Below, in pieces: positions 1 through 8,821 of a stretch of 64,000 nucleotides of DNA; the stretch's first letter is position 1, and every line of letters begins with the position of its first letter. Made by a program: the position numbers and the translations under genes. The stretch lies in the NCBI RefSeq assembly GCF_003313505.1, contig NZ_QMHO01000014.1, positions 32,605 through 96,604 of the forward strand. Reading direction: 5' to 3'. This stretch comes from Pedobacter nanyangensis (GTDB lineage: Bacteria > Bacteroidota > Bacteroidia > Sphingobacteriales > Sphingobacteriaceae). The notes beneath the pieces were generated by a model. The model saw only the letters and a program-made list of their open reading frames with translations, searched no databases and had not been told where the DNA came from.

Positions 1-1
1 C

Positions 2-709
2 TTACTTCCTGATAGTATTGATACATTAATTTTCATGGAGCGTTTTTGCTGGTGGTTTCATATTGTAGGTATTTTTGGTTTTTTAAACTACCTACCCTAT
101 TCCAAGCACTTCCACATTATGTTGGCCTTCCCTAACACCTATTTTTCAAACTTGAAACCTAAGGGAGAATTTACCAACATGGACAGTGTAACCAATGAGG
201 TTAAGGCGATGCTTGATCCATCATTTGTACCCGCTGAAACCGCTCCAGGGAAATTTGGCGCTAAAGATATCCAAGATCTTACCTGGGTAAATTTATTGAA
301 TGCTTATACTTGTACGGAATGTGGCCGATGTACTTCTGTATGCCCAGCAAACATGACTGGAAAGCTACTTTCGCCTCGTAAAATTATGATGGATACCCGC
401 GACCGTATGGAGGAAGTAGGTAAAAACATCGACAAACATGGTGCAGATCACCAAGATGGCAAGTCATTGTTGGACGATTACATTACCAGGGAAGAAATTT
501 GGGCCTGTACCAGCTGTAATGCCTGTACCGAAGCTTGTCCCGTAAATATTGACCCGCTAGGCATTATCGTAGAATTGAGAAGATATGCCGTGATGGAAGA
601 ATCGGTAGCGCCAGCCAGTATCAATGCCATGTTGGGCAATGTAGAAAACAACGGAGCCCCTTGGAAATACTCGCCTGCAGATAGGTTTAACTGGGCTGAA
701 GGGAATTAG
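2..709 (+). CDS. 4Fe-4S ferredoxin-type oxidoreductase subunit (5' truncated by window edge)
   Basis: The reading frame is open to the first base of the window, so only the C-terminal 235 residues are present; the ATG at 35 is probably internal. Two cysteine clusters of the form CxxCxxCxxxCP are visible, encoded near 310-350 and 508-545, typical of a 2x[4Fe-4S] ferredoxin domain of the HdrC/GlpC type. The residues before the clusters include a hydrophobic stretch, which fits a family with an N-terminal membrane part followed by a cytoplasmic iron-sulfur domain. The next gene encodes a CCG-domain protein, the usual partner of such subunits in heterodisulfide-reductase-like or lactate/glycolate-oxidase-like complexes. 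A role in electron transfer from or to the quinone pool is inferred from family only; the physiological substrate cannot be told. Confidence 0.8.
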   Translation, partial: LLPDSIDTLIFMERFCWWFHIVGIFGFLNYLPYSKHFHIMLAFPNTYFSNLKPKGEFTNMDSVTNEVKAMLDPSFVPAETAPGKFGAKDIQDLTWVNLLNAYTCTECGRCTSVCPANMTGKLLSPRKIMMDTRDRMEEVGKNIDKHGADHQDGKSLLDDYITREEIWACTSCNACTEACPVNIDPLGIIVELRRYAVMEESVAPASINAMLGNVENNGAPWKYSPADRFNWAEGN

Positions 710-715
710 GAACAA

Positions 716-812
716 GGATTAAAGAGCAAGGAACTAGGATTAAAGAGCAAAGAACAAGGAACAAAGATTATGAATTCAAGTCTTGATACTTGATACTCAT
801 TACTAGATACTA
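716..812. repeat. Short degenerate tandem repeat between the two Fe-S genes
   Basis: The unit AGGATTAAAGAGCAA starts at 715 and again at 736 (period 21), followed by degraded copies built of the words GAACAAGG and AAAGA, then by a run of CTTGATACT/CTAGATACT words up to the next start codon. It has no coding potential on either strand. It looks like slippage-prone low-complexity spacer DNA. Confidence 0.6.
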
Positions 813-817
813 AAAAA

Positions 818-1606
818 ATGGAATTCAAAGTACCAACCATGGCCGAGTTAATGGCCGCAGGAGAAGAACCAGAGATATTGTTTTGGGTAGGCTGTGCAGG
901 CAGTTACGATGAGAGAGCGCAGAAGATCACCCGCGATATCTGCAAAATCTTACATCATGTTGGTTTAAAATACGCCGTTTTAGGCACGGAGGAAAGTTGT
1001 ACCGGCGACCCTGCCAAAAGGGCCGGGAACGAATTTTTGTTCCAAATGCAGGCCATGACCAATATTGAGGTGCTTAATGCCTACAACATCAAAAAAATTG
1101 TAACGGGCTGCCCTCACTGCTTCAACACCATTAAAAACGAATACCCAGGTTTGGGCGGCACTTACGAAGTGATCCATCACTCGCAACTGATACAAGACCT
1201 CATTAACGAAGGTAAATTAAAAGCAGAAGGGGGCGAAAGCTTTAAGGGCAAAAAAATCACTTACCATGACCCCTGCTACTTGGGACGTGGAAATGGTGTT
1301 TACGAAGCTCCCAGAAAAGCCCTTGAGGTTTTGGACGCCCAATTGGTTGAGATGAAACGCTGCAAGGCCAACGGACTTTGCTGTGGTGCTGGTGGGGCTC
1401 AAATGTTTAAGGAACCTGAGAAAGGAAATAAAGACGTAAATATTGAGCGCATTGAAGAGGCTTTAGCTACTGAACCTCAATTTATTGCTGCTGGCTGCCC
1501 GTTTTGCATGACTATGTTAAATGATGGCGTGAAACTGAAAGACAAAGAGCAAGAAGTTAAAGTGTTGGATATTGCCGAAATTACCGCCAGAGCCAACGGG
1601 CTGTAA
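818..1606 (+). CDS. CCG-domain (Fe-S)-binding oxidoreductase subunit, HdrB/LutA-like
   Basis: This 262-residue cytoplasmic protein has two cysteine-rich (CCG) half-domains. The first has GCAG near residue 26, a single cysteine in ESCTGD and GCPHC; the second has HDPCYLGR, the diagnostic CCGAGG and GCPFC. In HdrB and related proteins these cysteines hold an unusual iron-sulfur cluster and form the site of substrate or disulfide redox chemistry. It lies 108 bp downstream of the ferredoxin-type subunit on the same strand, so the two probably form one complex and may be cotranscribed despite the repeat-filled spacer. Family assignment is firm; whether it acts in lactate/glycolate oxidation or another dehydrogenase cannot be decided here. 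Confidence 0.85.
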   Translation: MEFKVPTMAELMAAGEEPEILFWVGCAGSYDERAQKITRDICKILHHVGLKYAVLGTEESCTGDPAKRAGNEFLFQMQAMTNIEVLNAYNIKKIVTGCPHCFNTIKNEYPGLGGTYEVIHHSQLIQDLINEGKLKAEGGESFKGKKITYHDPCYLGRGNGVYEAPRKALEVLDAQLVEMKRCKANGLCCGAGGAQMFKEPEKGNKDVNIERIEEALATEPQFIAAGCPFCMTMLNDGVKLKDKEQEVKVLDIAEITARANGL

Positions 1607-1653
1607 CTTATCACTACTGGGTTGTCCGGCTGTATCTAAGAAGTACGTTACAA

Positions 1654-1684
1654 GGCTTACGAAGTTTCGGAAACTTGGTAAGCC
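1654..1684. repeat. Hairpin with GGCTTACGAAGTTT arms
   Basis: The arm GGCTTACGAAGTTT (1654-1667) is matched by AAACTTGGTAAGCC (1671-1684), 13 of 14 positions paired with a 3-nt loop. There is no T-tract, so it is not a typical terminator, although it lies 48 bp past the stop of the CCG-domain gene. Its arm sequence recurs in hairpins at 5569-5616 and 40640-40722. Confidence 0.7.
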
Positions 1685-1750
1685 TGAAGACAACTAATGC
1701 TTTACAATTACCAACCGAATGGGCAATGATGCGACCCACAAAGCTTAGTG

Positions 1751-2233
1751 TTACTTATTGGCAACCAAATCTTTTTGAACCAATTGCCTAAGCCTACTGG
1801 CCAGCTCATTCAATTGCTCCTCGTCAATATTTTTGATGGGGATTACCAAATAGGTAGACATGGAGTCAACTGCTCCCTGCCTGTCATTACGCGTTTGAAC
1901 AATCACATCGTCGTTTTTGGTACGCAGCCAAAGCTCACCGCTGTTGGTGTTGCCATAGTAGTCCATAGATTTGAAGCGCGATAGGTTAAAAGCAAAAAAC
2001 TCCTCCTTACCATTCAAATAAACCTTCCTATATCTGCAAAAGCCGGTGTTAGTAACGTTCAGTTCATAGCGTTTTAAGGCCTCTGCTTGCCCATTTTTAT
2101 CGTAGTATTTATTTAACCACTGATGAATAAATGCACGGTTATCCTCCGCTACCGAAAAGCCGGAGAATAACAAAAAAGCAAGGCCAAACAAAAAGAAAAC
2201 AGACTTTTTTAAGTCCAATGTAAACTTTTGCAT
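1751..2233 (-). CDS. Secreted protein of unknown function
   Basis: I do not recognise this 160-residue protein. Residues 1-29 look like a signal peptide: a charged start, a long Phe/Leu/Gly hydrophobic core and a VAED junction. The mature part is short, mixed alpha/beta in composition, with one Cys, and ends in a charged helix rich in Gln/Leu/Arg. No catalytic motif is evident. It stands divergently from the next gene, with 51 bp between the start codons, so the two may share a bidirectional promoter region. Periplasmic location is inferred from the signal peptide. Confidence 0.7.
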   Translation of the reverse strand: MQKFTLDLKKSVFFLFGLAFLLFSGFSVAEDNRAFIHQWLNKYYDKNGQAEALKRYELNVTNTGFCRYRKVYLNGKEEFFAFNLSRFKSMDYYGNTNSGELWLRTKNDDVIVQTRNDRQGAVDSMSTYLVIPIKNIDEEQLNELASRLRQLVQKDLVANK

Positions 2234-2284
2234 GAGAGTTCCGTTTTAAAAGTGGTAAGTTAAATATTTTGATATTTTTGGGAT

Positions 2285-2770
2285 ATGATTTTTTCTCCAC
2301 AATCTAAAGTTTGGATCTACCAGAGCAACCGAAAGTTTACGGATCAGGAAACAACCGCCATACAGGATATCCTAGATCGCTTTGTTGAACAATGGACGGC
2401 TCACGGCCAGCAATTAAAAGCCAAGGCAGAAATATTTTACCAGTATTTTATTGTACTCACGGTAGACCAAGAAATGGCCAACGCCACAGGCTGCTCTATC
2501 GATGCATCGGTAAGGACAATCAAGGAAATTGAAAGCAAATTTGGGCTGGATCTTTTTGACCGTTTTAATATGGCCTACAAAATAGATGATCTTGTCCATG
2601 TGGCTACCAAAGAGGATTTTGAAACACTAATTAGCATCAAAAAAATTGGCTTAAATACCATTGTGTTTAATAATTTGGTACAAACCTTAGAAGATTTTGA
2701 ACAGAAGTGGGAAGTGCCCCTGCAGGATAGCTGGCACAAGAACATTTTTGCCGAGCAGTTGGGCAATTGA
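2285..2770 (+). CDS. Conserved Bacteroidota protein of unknown function (often labelled ABC transporter ATPase)
   Basis: This 161-residue soluble protein begins with a start typical of a small conserved family in Sphingobacteriia and Flavobacteriia (MIFSPQSKVWIYQSNR). Members are frequently annotated as ABC transporter ATPase, but no Walker A or signature motif is present, so I regard that name as an error carried between databases. It has no signal peptide or membrane segment. A TATTTTTG box at 2273-2280 matches the Bacteroidota -7 consensus but lies so close to the ATG that the mRNA would be almost leaderless. Function is unknown. Confidence 0.75.
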   Translation: MIFSPQSKVWIYQSNRKFTDQETTAIQDILDRFVEQWTAHGQQLKAKAEIFYQYFIVLTVDQEMANATGCSIDASVRTIKEIESKFGLDLFDRFNMAYKIDDLVHVATKEDFETLISIKKIGLNTIVFNNLVQTLEDFEQKWEVPLQDSWHKNIFAEQLGN

Positions 2771-3125
2771 TTAGTTGCCAGTAATTTTTTTGCCACAAGC
2801 CCAATGTGTATTCCTTTACCGTTTTTACGGCTAATTGTTTAACTGGCTAGTTGTTTATTAGTCCAGCATCCTTTCCTACACCGTCATTCTCGCATATATG
2901 GGAACCTTAAAGCTTAATGCTATTTCTGTTACAGATGTTTTTTCTTTACGTACGGAAAAGATTTCTAAACTGTGCCCGAAATGAAGAAGCGTGAGTAACC
3001 TGCGCTACTTGCCCACCAATTCCTAATCCCTGGCAACTGCCCGCTAATCTCTAATCCTAGCTACCAGTTCCTAGCAACAAAAACAACCGTTGTAAATATT
3101 TGTTATCTTGTAACAAATACCATTT
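2771..3125. other. Intergenic region with repeats and a small palindrome
   Basis: No gene is seen in these 355 bp. A variant of the dispersed word CGTCATTCTCG occurs near 2881-2905, and the 3000-3075 stretch is low-complexity (repeated CTAATC/CCTAGC words). A perfect inverted repeat, ATTTGTTA-TCTTG-TAACAAAT, lies at 3098-3118, ending seven bases before the ATG of the AsmA-like gene; it could be an operator or a leader hairpin. Confidence 0.55.
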
Positions 3126-5564
3126 ATGACGCGTTGGCTCAAAATATCCCTGAAAGTAATTGCTGGACTGCTACTCGTACTCGTTTTAGTTTGGGTAGGT
3201 GCCGCCTACTACATCCACAAAAACAACAAAGCTATTCTGGCCAAAATCCTTAACCAGGTAAACACCAAGGTAAACGGAAAAGTTCAGGTATCGCACATGG
3301 AAACTACTTTATTGAAGGGCTTTCCCGGCGTTTCGGTATCCCTTAAAAATGTTTCGTTGCAAGATAGCCTTTGGCACATACATAAACACGATCTTTTAAA
3401 GGCCAAGGATATCGACGTAACGCTTAATGCACTATCCTTATTGGTAGGCACCATCAATATCCGTAAAGTGGCCGTCAATAACGCCAGTATCTATTTATAT
3501 ACCGACTCAAACGGCTACAGCAATACGAGCATGTTCCGTACCAAGAACCCCAAAAAAGCCGCTGAGAATGAAGACCGTTCAAGTTCCTTGCAAATAAGGA
3601 TCATTGATTTGAACAAAGTTGATTTAGTGATAGACAACCAAAAGCGTTTTAAGCTTTTCAGCTTTTTTGTAGATGAACTGCAAGGCAAAATCAAATATCC
3701 TGGCAATCGTTGGGATGGCGATTTCAAACTGAAAACTCAAGTAAGGAGCTTTGCTTTCAACACCCGAAAAGGTAGTTTTTTAAAGGATAAAAGCCTATCT
3801 GGAAAAATGCGTGCACATTATGATGGTGATGGCGAAGTGATTATTATTGATCAAAAGCCCCTAAAAATTGGCAATGATATTTTTCACATTGGCGCCAACA
3901 TTAACATCGCCGAAAACAAGTCGGCTTTTTCTATTGCCATTAAGGCAGACCAGATTTTGTTCCCAAATATTGCTAATTTACTGGCACCTAATATTTCGTC
4001 GAAACTTTTAAAATTTGGAATAGAGCAACCGATAGATGTAACGGGAAGTATTATTGATGATGGGGATAAATCGCATAAGGATCCGTTGATTAATGTGAAA
4101 ATGACCGTAAAGGATAATAAGGTTTCTATTCCTTCGGGCAATTTAACGGACTGTTCTTTTATTGGTTTTTTCTCCAATCGAGATACCACCAACAGGCCCA
4201 TTGGCGATGCTAATTCCATTATCCGCTTTTATGGACTAAAGGCCAATTATTACAACGCTCCCATTAAGATAGATACCTTTACCGTTTCCAATTTGGAAAA
4301 ACCTTTGGCCCAAGGCCTGGTCACTTCTTCCTTTGACTTAGCAAAACTGAACAATTCTTTTGAGGAGGAAAGTTTTAAGTTTGAGAAAGGCACTGCTGAT
4401 TTGCGTTTATTTTGCCAGGCTGATATTGACAACTTCCTGTTTACCAAACCGGTGATCCACGGGAAGGTTTTGATCAAAAACGCAAACATCACCTATTTGC
4501 CCCGCAACCTAAAGTTAGTGAACAGTTCACTGGACCTTAATTTTAACCAAAAGGACCTGAATATTAGCAATAGCAGGTTCCAGATAGGCCGAAGCGTACT
4601 GAACATGAACTGCGCTATTGAAAATTTTCTCAACTTTTATTATACCGATCCCGAAAAAATTGAGGTTAATGTGAATTTGAGCAGCCCGCATTTATACCTC
4701 AATGAATTTATCCCACTTTTAGGCCCCCGCAAAGCGAAGAAAAGAAGAACCTCAACCAAAAGTGCCATCAAAGAGGCTTCGGAACAGTTGAGTACAGCTT
4801 TAGAGATGTCAAAAATGCACTTGAAACTGAAAGTGAACCGTGCCGTATATCAAAGGTTTGTGGCGCACCAGGTAAATGCAGATATTTCGTTGATTGGCAA
4901 TGGCATTTATTTTAACAAAATTGGAATACAACACGCTGGCGGCCAGGTTAGCGTGACGGGAAAAATAGAACAGATGGACGCACTGAACAAAGTAAAATTT
5001 AATTCCAATATTGCTAAGGTTAGCGTAAAGGAGTTCTTTTATGCCTTTGATAATTTTGGTCAGCAATCAGTGACGAATAAAAACTTAAAGGGCTTTCTTT
5101 CAGCCAATGTAAATGCCTCGGGAACGGTAACCGCAAAGGGTAACATGGTTCCAAAATCAATGTTTGGCAAGGTTAATTTTACCTTGGACAAAGCGGCTTT
5201 GGTAGGTTTTGAACCCTTGGAAAAGGTGGGCAGGTTTATTTTCAGGAGCCGCAACTTATCCAACGTACAATTGGAAAAATTGAACGGAACGCTTACGCTG
5301 CGGGGCGATCAAGTAGACATCAGCCCGATGAAGGTTAACTCCACTGCCCTTAATTTTGATGTAAAAGGAGTTTATGGCTTTAACAGCGGAACTAACATTG
5401 CACTGGATATTCCGTTAAGGGATCCTAAAAAAAGCGCCGATATTGTGGACAAGGAGGAACGTGAGCTTGCCCGTATGAAGGGCATTGTACTGCACCTGAA
5501 AGCCGTGGATGAAGGTGGCGAAATTAAAATCAGATGGAATAAGAAAAAGGATCGGGAGAAGTAG
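3126..5564 (+). CDS. AsmA-family envelope protein
   Basis: This 812-residue protein has one N-terminal transmembrane helix (about residues 8-28) and then a very long beta-rich periplasmic region, the architecture of AsmA/TamB-like bridge proteins. The start has the AsmA-like pattern in which a short lipid-facing helix follows the membrane anchor (ILNQVNTKVNGKVQVSH), and the C-terminal 250 residues match the AsmA-like C-terminal region with alternating beta strands. Members are thought to carry phospholipids between inner and outer membrane. It appears to be a single-gene unit, preceded by a palindrome at 3098-3118 and followed by a hairpin. A larger relative (TamB-like) is encoded at 10738-15186. 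Family assignment is good; the exact cargo is unknown. Confidence 0.8.
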   Translation: MTRWLKISLKVIAGLLLVLVLVWVGAAYYIHKNNKAILAKILNQVNTKVNGKVQVSHMETTLLKGFPGVSVSLKNVSLQDSLWHIHKHDLLKAKDIDVTLNALSLLVGTINIRKVAVNNASIYLYTDSNGYSNTSMFRTKNPKKAAENEDRSSSLQIRIIDLNKVDLVIDNQKRFKLFSFFVDELQGKIKYPGNRWDGDFKLKTQVRSFAFNTRKGSFLKDKSLSGKMRAHYDGDGEVIIIDQKPLKIGNDIFHIGANINIAENKSAFSIAIKADQILFPNIANLLAPNISSKLLKFGIEQPIDVTGSIIDDGDKSHKDPLINVKMTVKDNKVSIPSGNLTDCSFIGFFSNRDTTNRPIGDANSIIRFYGLKANYYNAPIKIDTFTVSNLEKPLAQGLVTSSFDLAKLNNSFEEESFKFEKGTADLRLFCQADIDNFLFTKPVIHGKVLIKNANITYLPRNLKLVNSSLDLNFNQKDLNISNSRFQIGRSVLNMNCAIENFLNFYYTDPEKIEVNVNLSSPHLYLNEFIPLLGPRKAKKRRTSTKSAIKEASEQLSTALEMSKMHLKLKVNRAVYQRFVAHQVNADISLIGNGIYFNKIGIQHAGGQVSVTGKIEQMDALNKVKFNSNIAKVSVKEFFYAFDNFGQQSVTNKNLKGFLSANVNASGTVTAKGNMVPKSMFGKVNFTLDKAALVGFEPLEKVGRFIFRSRNLSNVQLEKLNGTLTLRGDQVDISPMKVNSTALNFDVKGVYGFNSGTNIALDIPLRDPKKSADIVDKEERELARMKGIVLHLKAVDEGGEIKIRWNKKKDREK

Positions 5565-5568
5565 CAAA

Positions 5569-5616
5569 AGACTGACGAAGTTTAACTTTAGTGCCGTTTA
5601 AAAACTTCGTAAGTCT
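5569..5616. repeat. Dispersed inverted repeat with ACGAAGTTT arms
   Basis: AGACTGACGAAGTTT at 5569-5583 pairs with AAACTTCGTAAGTCT at 5602-5616, with a loop reading AACTTTAGTGCCGTTTA. The same arms and parts of the same loop recur at 40640-40722, and a related arm occurs at 1654. It lies just past the AsmA gene stop and may end transcription, but the T-rich tail is weak. Confidence 0.75.
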
Positions 5617-5723
5617 ATATTCTTGCTGTTAAAACTTCTCTAAATCCCCAATGCTGTTGCTTTGGTTTTAAGAAGCTGCCGGAATGCTGGCATTGTCATG
5701 CTTTTCGAAAAAATGGTGGACAA

Positions 5724-6449
5724 CTAAAAATCCAACGGCCCTAACCTGCGCATGTTCCTCATGATGAGGTATTGCCTATGCTTAATATACCTCGTTGCTT
5801 TATTGGGGTTCCAACGTAGTGGATTTGGGAAGCATGCGGCCAACAATGCGGCTTCGGAACGGCTCATTTTTTTGCAGGAATGGCCGTAGTATTTTTGGGA
5901 AGCGGCCTCGGCTCCGTAAATGCCATCGCCCATTTCGATTACGTTCAGGTACACCTCCAAAATCCTCTCCTTGCTCCACAATACTTCGATCAGGAGGGTG
6001 AAATAGGCCTCGAAACCTTTCCGGATGTAGGACCTGCCAGGCCACAGGAACACATTTTTGGCGGTTTGCTGGGAAATGGTGCTACCGCCCTTGATTTTCT
6101 TTTTGCCTTTTTTGAGATTGCTTTCGTAGGCTTTCTCGATGGCTTTTAAATCAAAGCCCATGTGTTTTAGGAAAAGCTGGTCCTCGGCAGACACAGCGGC
6201 CCGTTTCATATTGTCGGAAATGTCTTCAAACTTCACCCATTCATTTTTGATTTTGGCAGGCTTTTCAGCTGCTTTACGCTCCCAATTGCGCTGCACCATT
6301 AAAAAGGTAATAGGTGGATTGATAAATCGATAAGCCACTACCCAAATGATGGAAAAAAGGAAGAACCATAGCAGCAGTTTTGCCACTACCACAACAATTT
6401 GTTTGAATAGTGATTTTTTTTCTTTTTGCTTTGTTGATTTTCGGGCCAT
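5724..6449 (-). CDS. mtgA: Monofunctional biosynthetic peptidoglycan transglycosylase
   Basis: This 241-residue GT51 enzyme polymerises lipid II into glycan strands at the outer face of the inner membrane. A single transmembrane helix at about residues 18-42 anchors it. The GT51 motifs are in order: AAVSAEDQLFLKHMGFD (catalytic Glu in the AED motif), GGSTISQQTAKN (substrate site) and a KERILEVYLN motif. No transpeptidase domain follows, so it is the monofunctional type, and its length is normal for MtgA. The start is preceded by a basic Lys/Arg-rich N terminus, as expected for a cytoplasmic tail. It is transcribed alone, convergent to the AsmA gene. Confidence 0.93.
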   Translation of the reverse strand: MARKSTKQKEKKSLFKQIVVVVAKLLLWFFLFSIIWVVAYRFINPPITFLMVQRNWERKAAEKPAKIKNEWVKFEDISDNMKRAAVSAEDQLFLKHMGFDLKAIEKAYESNLKKGKKKIKGGSTISQQTAKNVFLWPGRSYIRKGFEAYFTLLIEVLWSKERILEVYLNVIEMGDGIYGAEAASQKYYGHSCKKMSRSEAALLAACFPNPLRWNPNKATRYIKHRQYLIMRNMRRLGPLDF

Positions 6450-6661
6450 TGCTACAAAGTTAGGTTTTTTATGGGTATTAGTAATGGGTTGTGGGTTACG
6501 GGTTATCGGTTTCGAGTTTATGAGGGTCCTTTATACTTTGCGTTCTTTACGAATACTTCGTCCAAAACCTTTGCGGTTTAATTTAACGCGAAGACATAAG
6601 AGACACGCAAAGAACGCGAAGATAAATGGCAATTCTTAGTTCCTAAATCGTAATTTTGCTT

Positions 6662-7321
6662 ATGCTAAAGAAAGAACGTTACCAGCATTTTGTGGAGCAT
6701 TTCTCTACCAAACAGCCATTTGCCGAGACTGAACTGCATTATAACAATCCCTATCAATTATTGGTGGCGGTTATTTTATCGGCCCAGTGTACGGATAAGC
6801 GCATTAACCAAGTAACTCCGGCACTTTTCCAACGGTTTCCAAATGCCAAGGCGCTTGCCGAAACTACGCCAGATGTGGTGTTTGACTACATCAAAAGTGT
6901 GAGCTACCCTAACAATAAGGCCAAGCACTTGGTGGGCATGGCCAATATGTTGATTAACGATTTTAACAATGAGGTGCCTGCGGACGTGAACCAGTTGCAG
7001 AAAATGCCTGGGGTTGGCCGTAAAACAGCCAATGTGATTGCTTCTGTGGTGTATGACGCTCCGGCCATGGCGGTAGACACCCATGTATTTAGGGTGGCCA
7101 ACCGTTTGGGACTTACCAAGGGGAAAACGCCTTTGGCCGTAGAGAAAGATTTGGTTAAAAATTTGCCCGAACATACCATTGCGGTAGCGCACCACTGGCT
7201 AATTTTGCATGGCAGATATGTTTGTGTAGCCCGTAGCCCCAAGTGCGATGTATGTGAGCTTACTTATTTTTGCCAATATTATGAAAAGCTGGAAAAAGCT
7301 AAAAAAGTGAGCAAAAATTAA
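6662..7321 (+). CDS. nth: Endonuclease III
   Basis: This is a DNA glycosylase/AP lyase for oxidised pyrimidines in base-excision repair. Helix-hairpin-helix sequence MPGVGRKTAN carries the catalytic lysine, and AVDTHVFRVANR supplies the conserved catalytic aspartate. The C terminus has the iron-sulfur loop with spacing C-x6-C-x2-C-x5-C (in HGRYVCVARSPKCDVC and on). The ATG at 6662 is chosen; a TTG two codons upstream (6656) is possible but unnecessary. With 219 residues the length is normal. recA follows on the same strand, but the 135-bp AT-rich gap contains its own promoter. Confidence 0.95.
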   Translation: MLKKERYQHFVEHFSTKQPFAETELHYNNPYQLLVAVILSAQCTDKRINQVTPALFQRFPNAKALAETTPDVVFDYIKSVSYPNNKAKHLVGMANMLINDFNNEVPADVNQLQKMPGVGRKTANVIASVVYDAPAMAVDTHVFRVANRLGLTKGKTPLAVEKDLVKNLPEHTIAVAHHWLILHGRYVCVARSPKCDVCELTYFCQYYEKLEKAKKVSKN

Positions 7322-7347
7322 CAATCCAAAAAATATTTATAAATTTA

Positions 7348-7380
7348 TTTGCATTTAATTAAAACATTTCAATATGTTTG
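7348..7380 (+). promoter_or_regulatory. Predicted recA promoter
   Basis: TTTG at 7348-7351 and TATGTTTG at 7373-7380 match the Bacteroidota -33 and -7 elements (TTTG / TAnnTTTG) with a 21-bp spacer. The start site would fall near 7386, giving a leader of about 70 nt. I see no obvious SOS-box palindrome beside it. Confidence 0.6.
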
Positions 7381-7456
7381 CTAAAATTATTAGTTAAAAA
7401 TAGTTTAAATATTTGCCGAAACGTATTATTATATTTATTTCCTGAATTTTAAAGAC

Positions 7457-8470
7457 ATGAATCCAAACACAGACAAATTAAAAGCTTTACAGCTTACTTT
7501 AGATAAACTTGAAAAATCATACGGCAAAGGTTCGATCATGAAACTTGGCGACCAAGCGGTGGAGAGCATGGAAGCAATCTCTACTGGCTCGATCAGTTTG
7601 GATATTGCTTTGGGCGTGGGCGGTGTACCTAAGGGACGTATCATTGAGATTTATGGCCCTGAGTCGTCTGGTAAAACCACTTTAGCTACGCACATTATTG
7701 CCGAAGCACAGAAAAAAGGCGGCATTGCGGCTATTATTGATGCAGAGCATGCGTTTGATAAGTTTTATGCCAAAAAACTTGGGGTTGATACCGACAATTT
7801 ATTGATTTCGCAGCCAGATAATGGAGAGCAGGCCCTGGAAATTGCCGATAATTTGATCCGCTCTGGCGCTATTGATGTGATTGTGATTGACTCGGTAGCG
7901 GCTTTGGTTCCTAAAGCAGAAATTGAAGGGGAAATGGGTGATAGCAGAATGGGCCTGCAGGCTCGTTTGATGAGCCAGGCTTTGCGTAAGTTAACGGGAA
8001 CAATAGCCAAAACAGGATGTTGCTGTATTTTCATTAACCAGTTGCGTGAAAAAATTGGGGTAATGTTTGGCAACCCTGAAACGACTACTGGTGGTAATGC
8101 CTTAAAGTTTTACGCTTCGGTACGTTTGGATATCCGCAGGACTTCTCAAATAAAGGATTCTGACGAGGTTTCTGGTAACCGCGTAAAAGTGAAAATTGTT
8201 AAAAATAAAGTGGCTCCTCCATTCCGTTTGGCCGAGTTTGACATTATGTTTGGAGAGGGTATTTCTAAAACTGGTGAGATTATTGACCTTGGTGTTGATT
8301 TTAACATCATCAAGAAAGCTGGTTCTTGGTTCTCTTATGGTGACACCAAACTAGGACAAGGCAGGGATGCGGTTAAACAGTTACTATTGGACAACCCTGA
8401 ATTAGCGGATGAAATTGAGGCCCGTATTAGAGAGGAAGTAACGGGAGAACAGTTGGAAGAAAATAACTAG
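7457..8470 (+). CDS. recA: Recombinase RecA
   Basis: The 337-residue RecA catalyses ATP-dependent strand exchange and stimulates LexA-type autocleavage. Visible hallmarks are Walker A GPESSGKT at residues 67-74, the Walker B strand VIVIDSVAAL, loop L1 EGEMGDSRMGLQAR and loop L2 with GNPETTTGGNALKFYAS. It is full length with the usual acidic C terminus (EEVTGEQLEENN). It is monocistronic, with a promoter at 7348-7380 and a terminator at 8492. No intein is present. Confidence 0.98.
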   Translation: MNPNTDKLKALQLTLDKLEKSYGKGSIMKLGDQAVESMEAISTGSISLDIALGVGGVPKGRIIEIYGPESSGKTTLATHIIAEAQKKGGIAAIIDAEHAFDKFYAKKLGVDTDNLLISQPDNGEQALEIADNLIRSGAIDVIVIDSVAALVPKAEIEGEMGDSRMGLQARLMSQALRKLTGTIAKTGCCCIFINQLREKIGVMFGNPETTTGGNALKFYASVRLDIRRTSQIKDSDEVSGNRVKVKIVKNKVAPPFRLAEFDIMFGEGISKTGEIIDLGVDFNIIKKAGSWFSYGDTKLGQGRDAVKQLLLDNPELADEIEARIREEVTGEQLEENN

Positions 8471-8491
8471 GTGCTATTTAAAGCCTAAACA

Positions 8492-8526
8492 AAAGGTCAT
8501 CATTTTAATCGTGGTGGCCTTTTTTA
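8492..8526 (+). terminator. Rho-independent terminator of recA
   Basis: AAAGGTCATCAT pairs with GTGGTGGCCTTT (several G-U pairs) around a short AT loop and runs into TTTTTTATT. It starts 22 bp after the recA stop. Confidence 0.8.
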
Positions 8527-8821
8527 TTGGAACAGTAGCACCGGACATTTTTATACTTAATCTTAGTCCGTAGCCGAAAAATAGGAGTAAACTACAGCGG
8601 GGACAAAAATATGGCGTCATTGCGAGCTTTGCGAAGCAATCCTAAAACGATTATCATATTTAATTTGCGAAGCTTAAATACTCTTTTTTAATCATGAGAT
8701 TGTTTCTCCGAATAGTCGGAGCCAGCTGTCGTTTCTCCTTGCAATGACGCAAATGCAAGAAGTATTGCTGCAAGCTGCTACCTGTTTATACTTTTCGAGA
8801 AAGCAATTTAGCATGTGCTAA
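8527..8821. other. Gene-free spacer between recA and START-domain gene
   Basis: No convincing coding sequence is present. Most of the spacer is taken up by the dispersed element at 8614-8750. Confidence 0.6.
8614..8750. repeat. Dispersed GTCATTGCGAG element, copy 1
   Basis: The 137-bp element is bounded by perfect 10-bp inverted ends GCGTCATTGC and GCAATGACGC, with internal GCGAAGCAATC and GATTG words that can pair and a small hairpin TCCGAATAGTCGGA. The same design recurs at 50803-50876 and 50940-51046. It is non-coding. Confidence 0.75.

Noticed and set aside
2285..2770. Annotation as an ABC transporter ATPase.
   Set aside because: No Walker A, Walker B or signature motif is present; the protein is too short.
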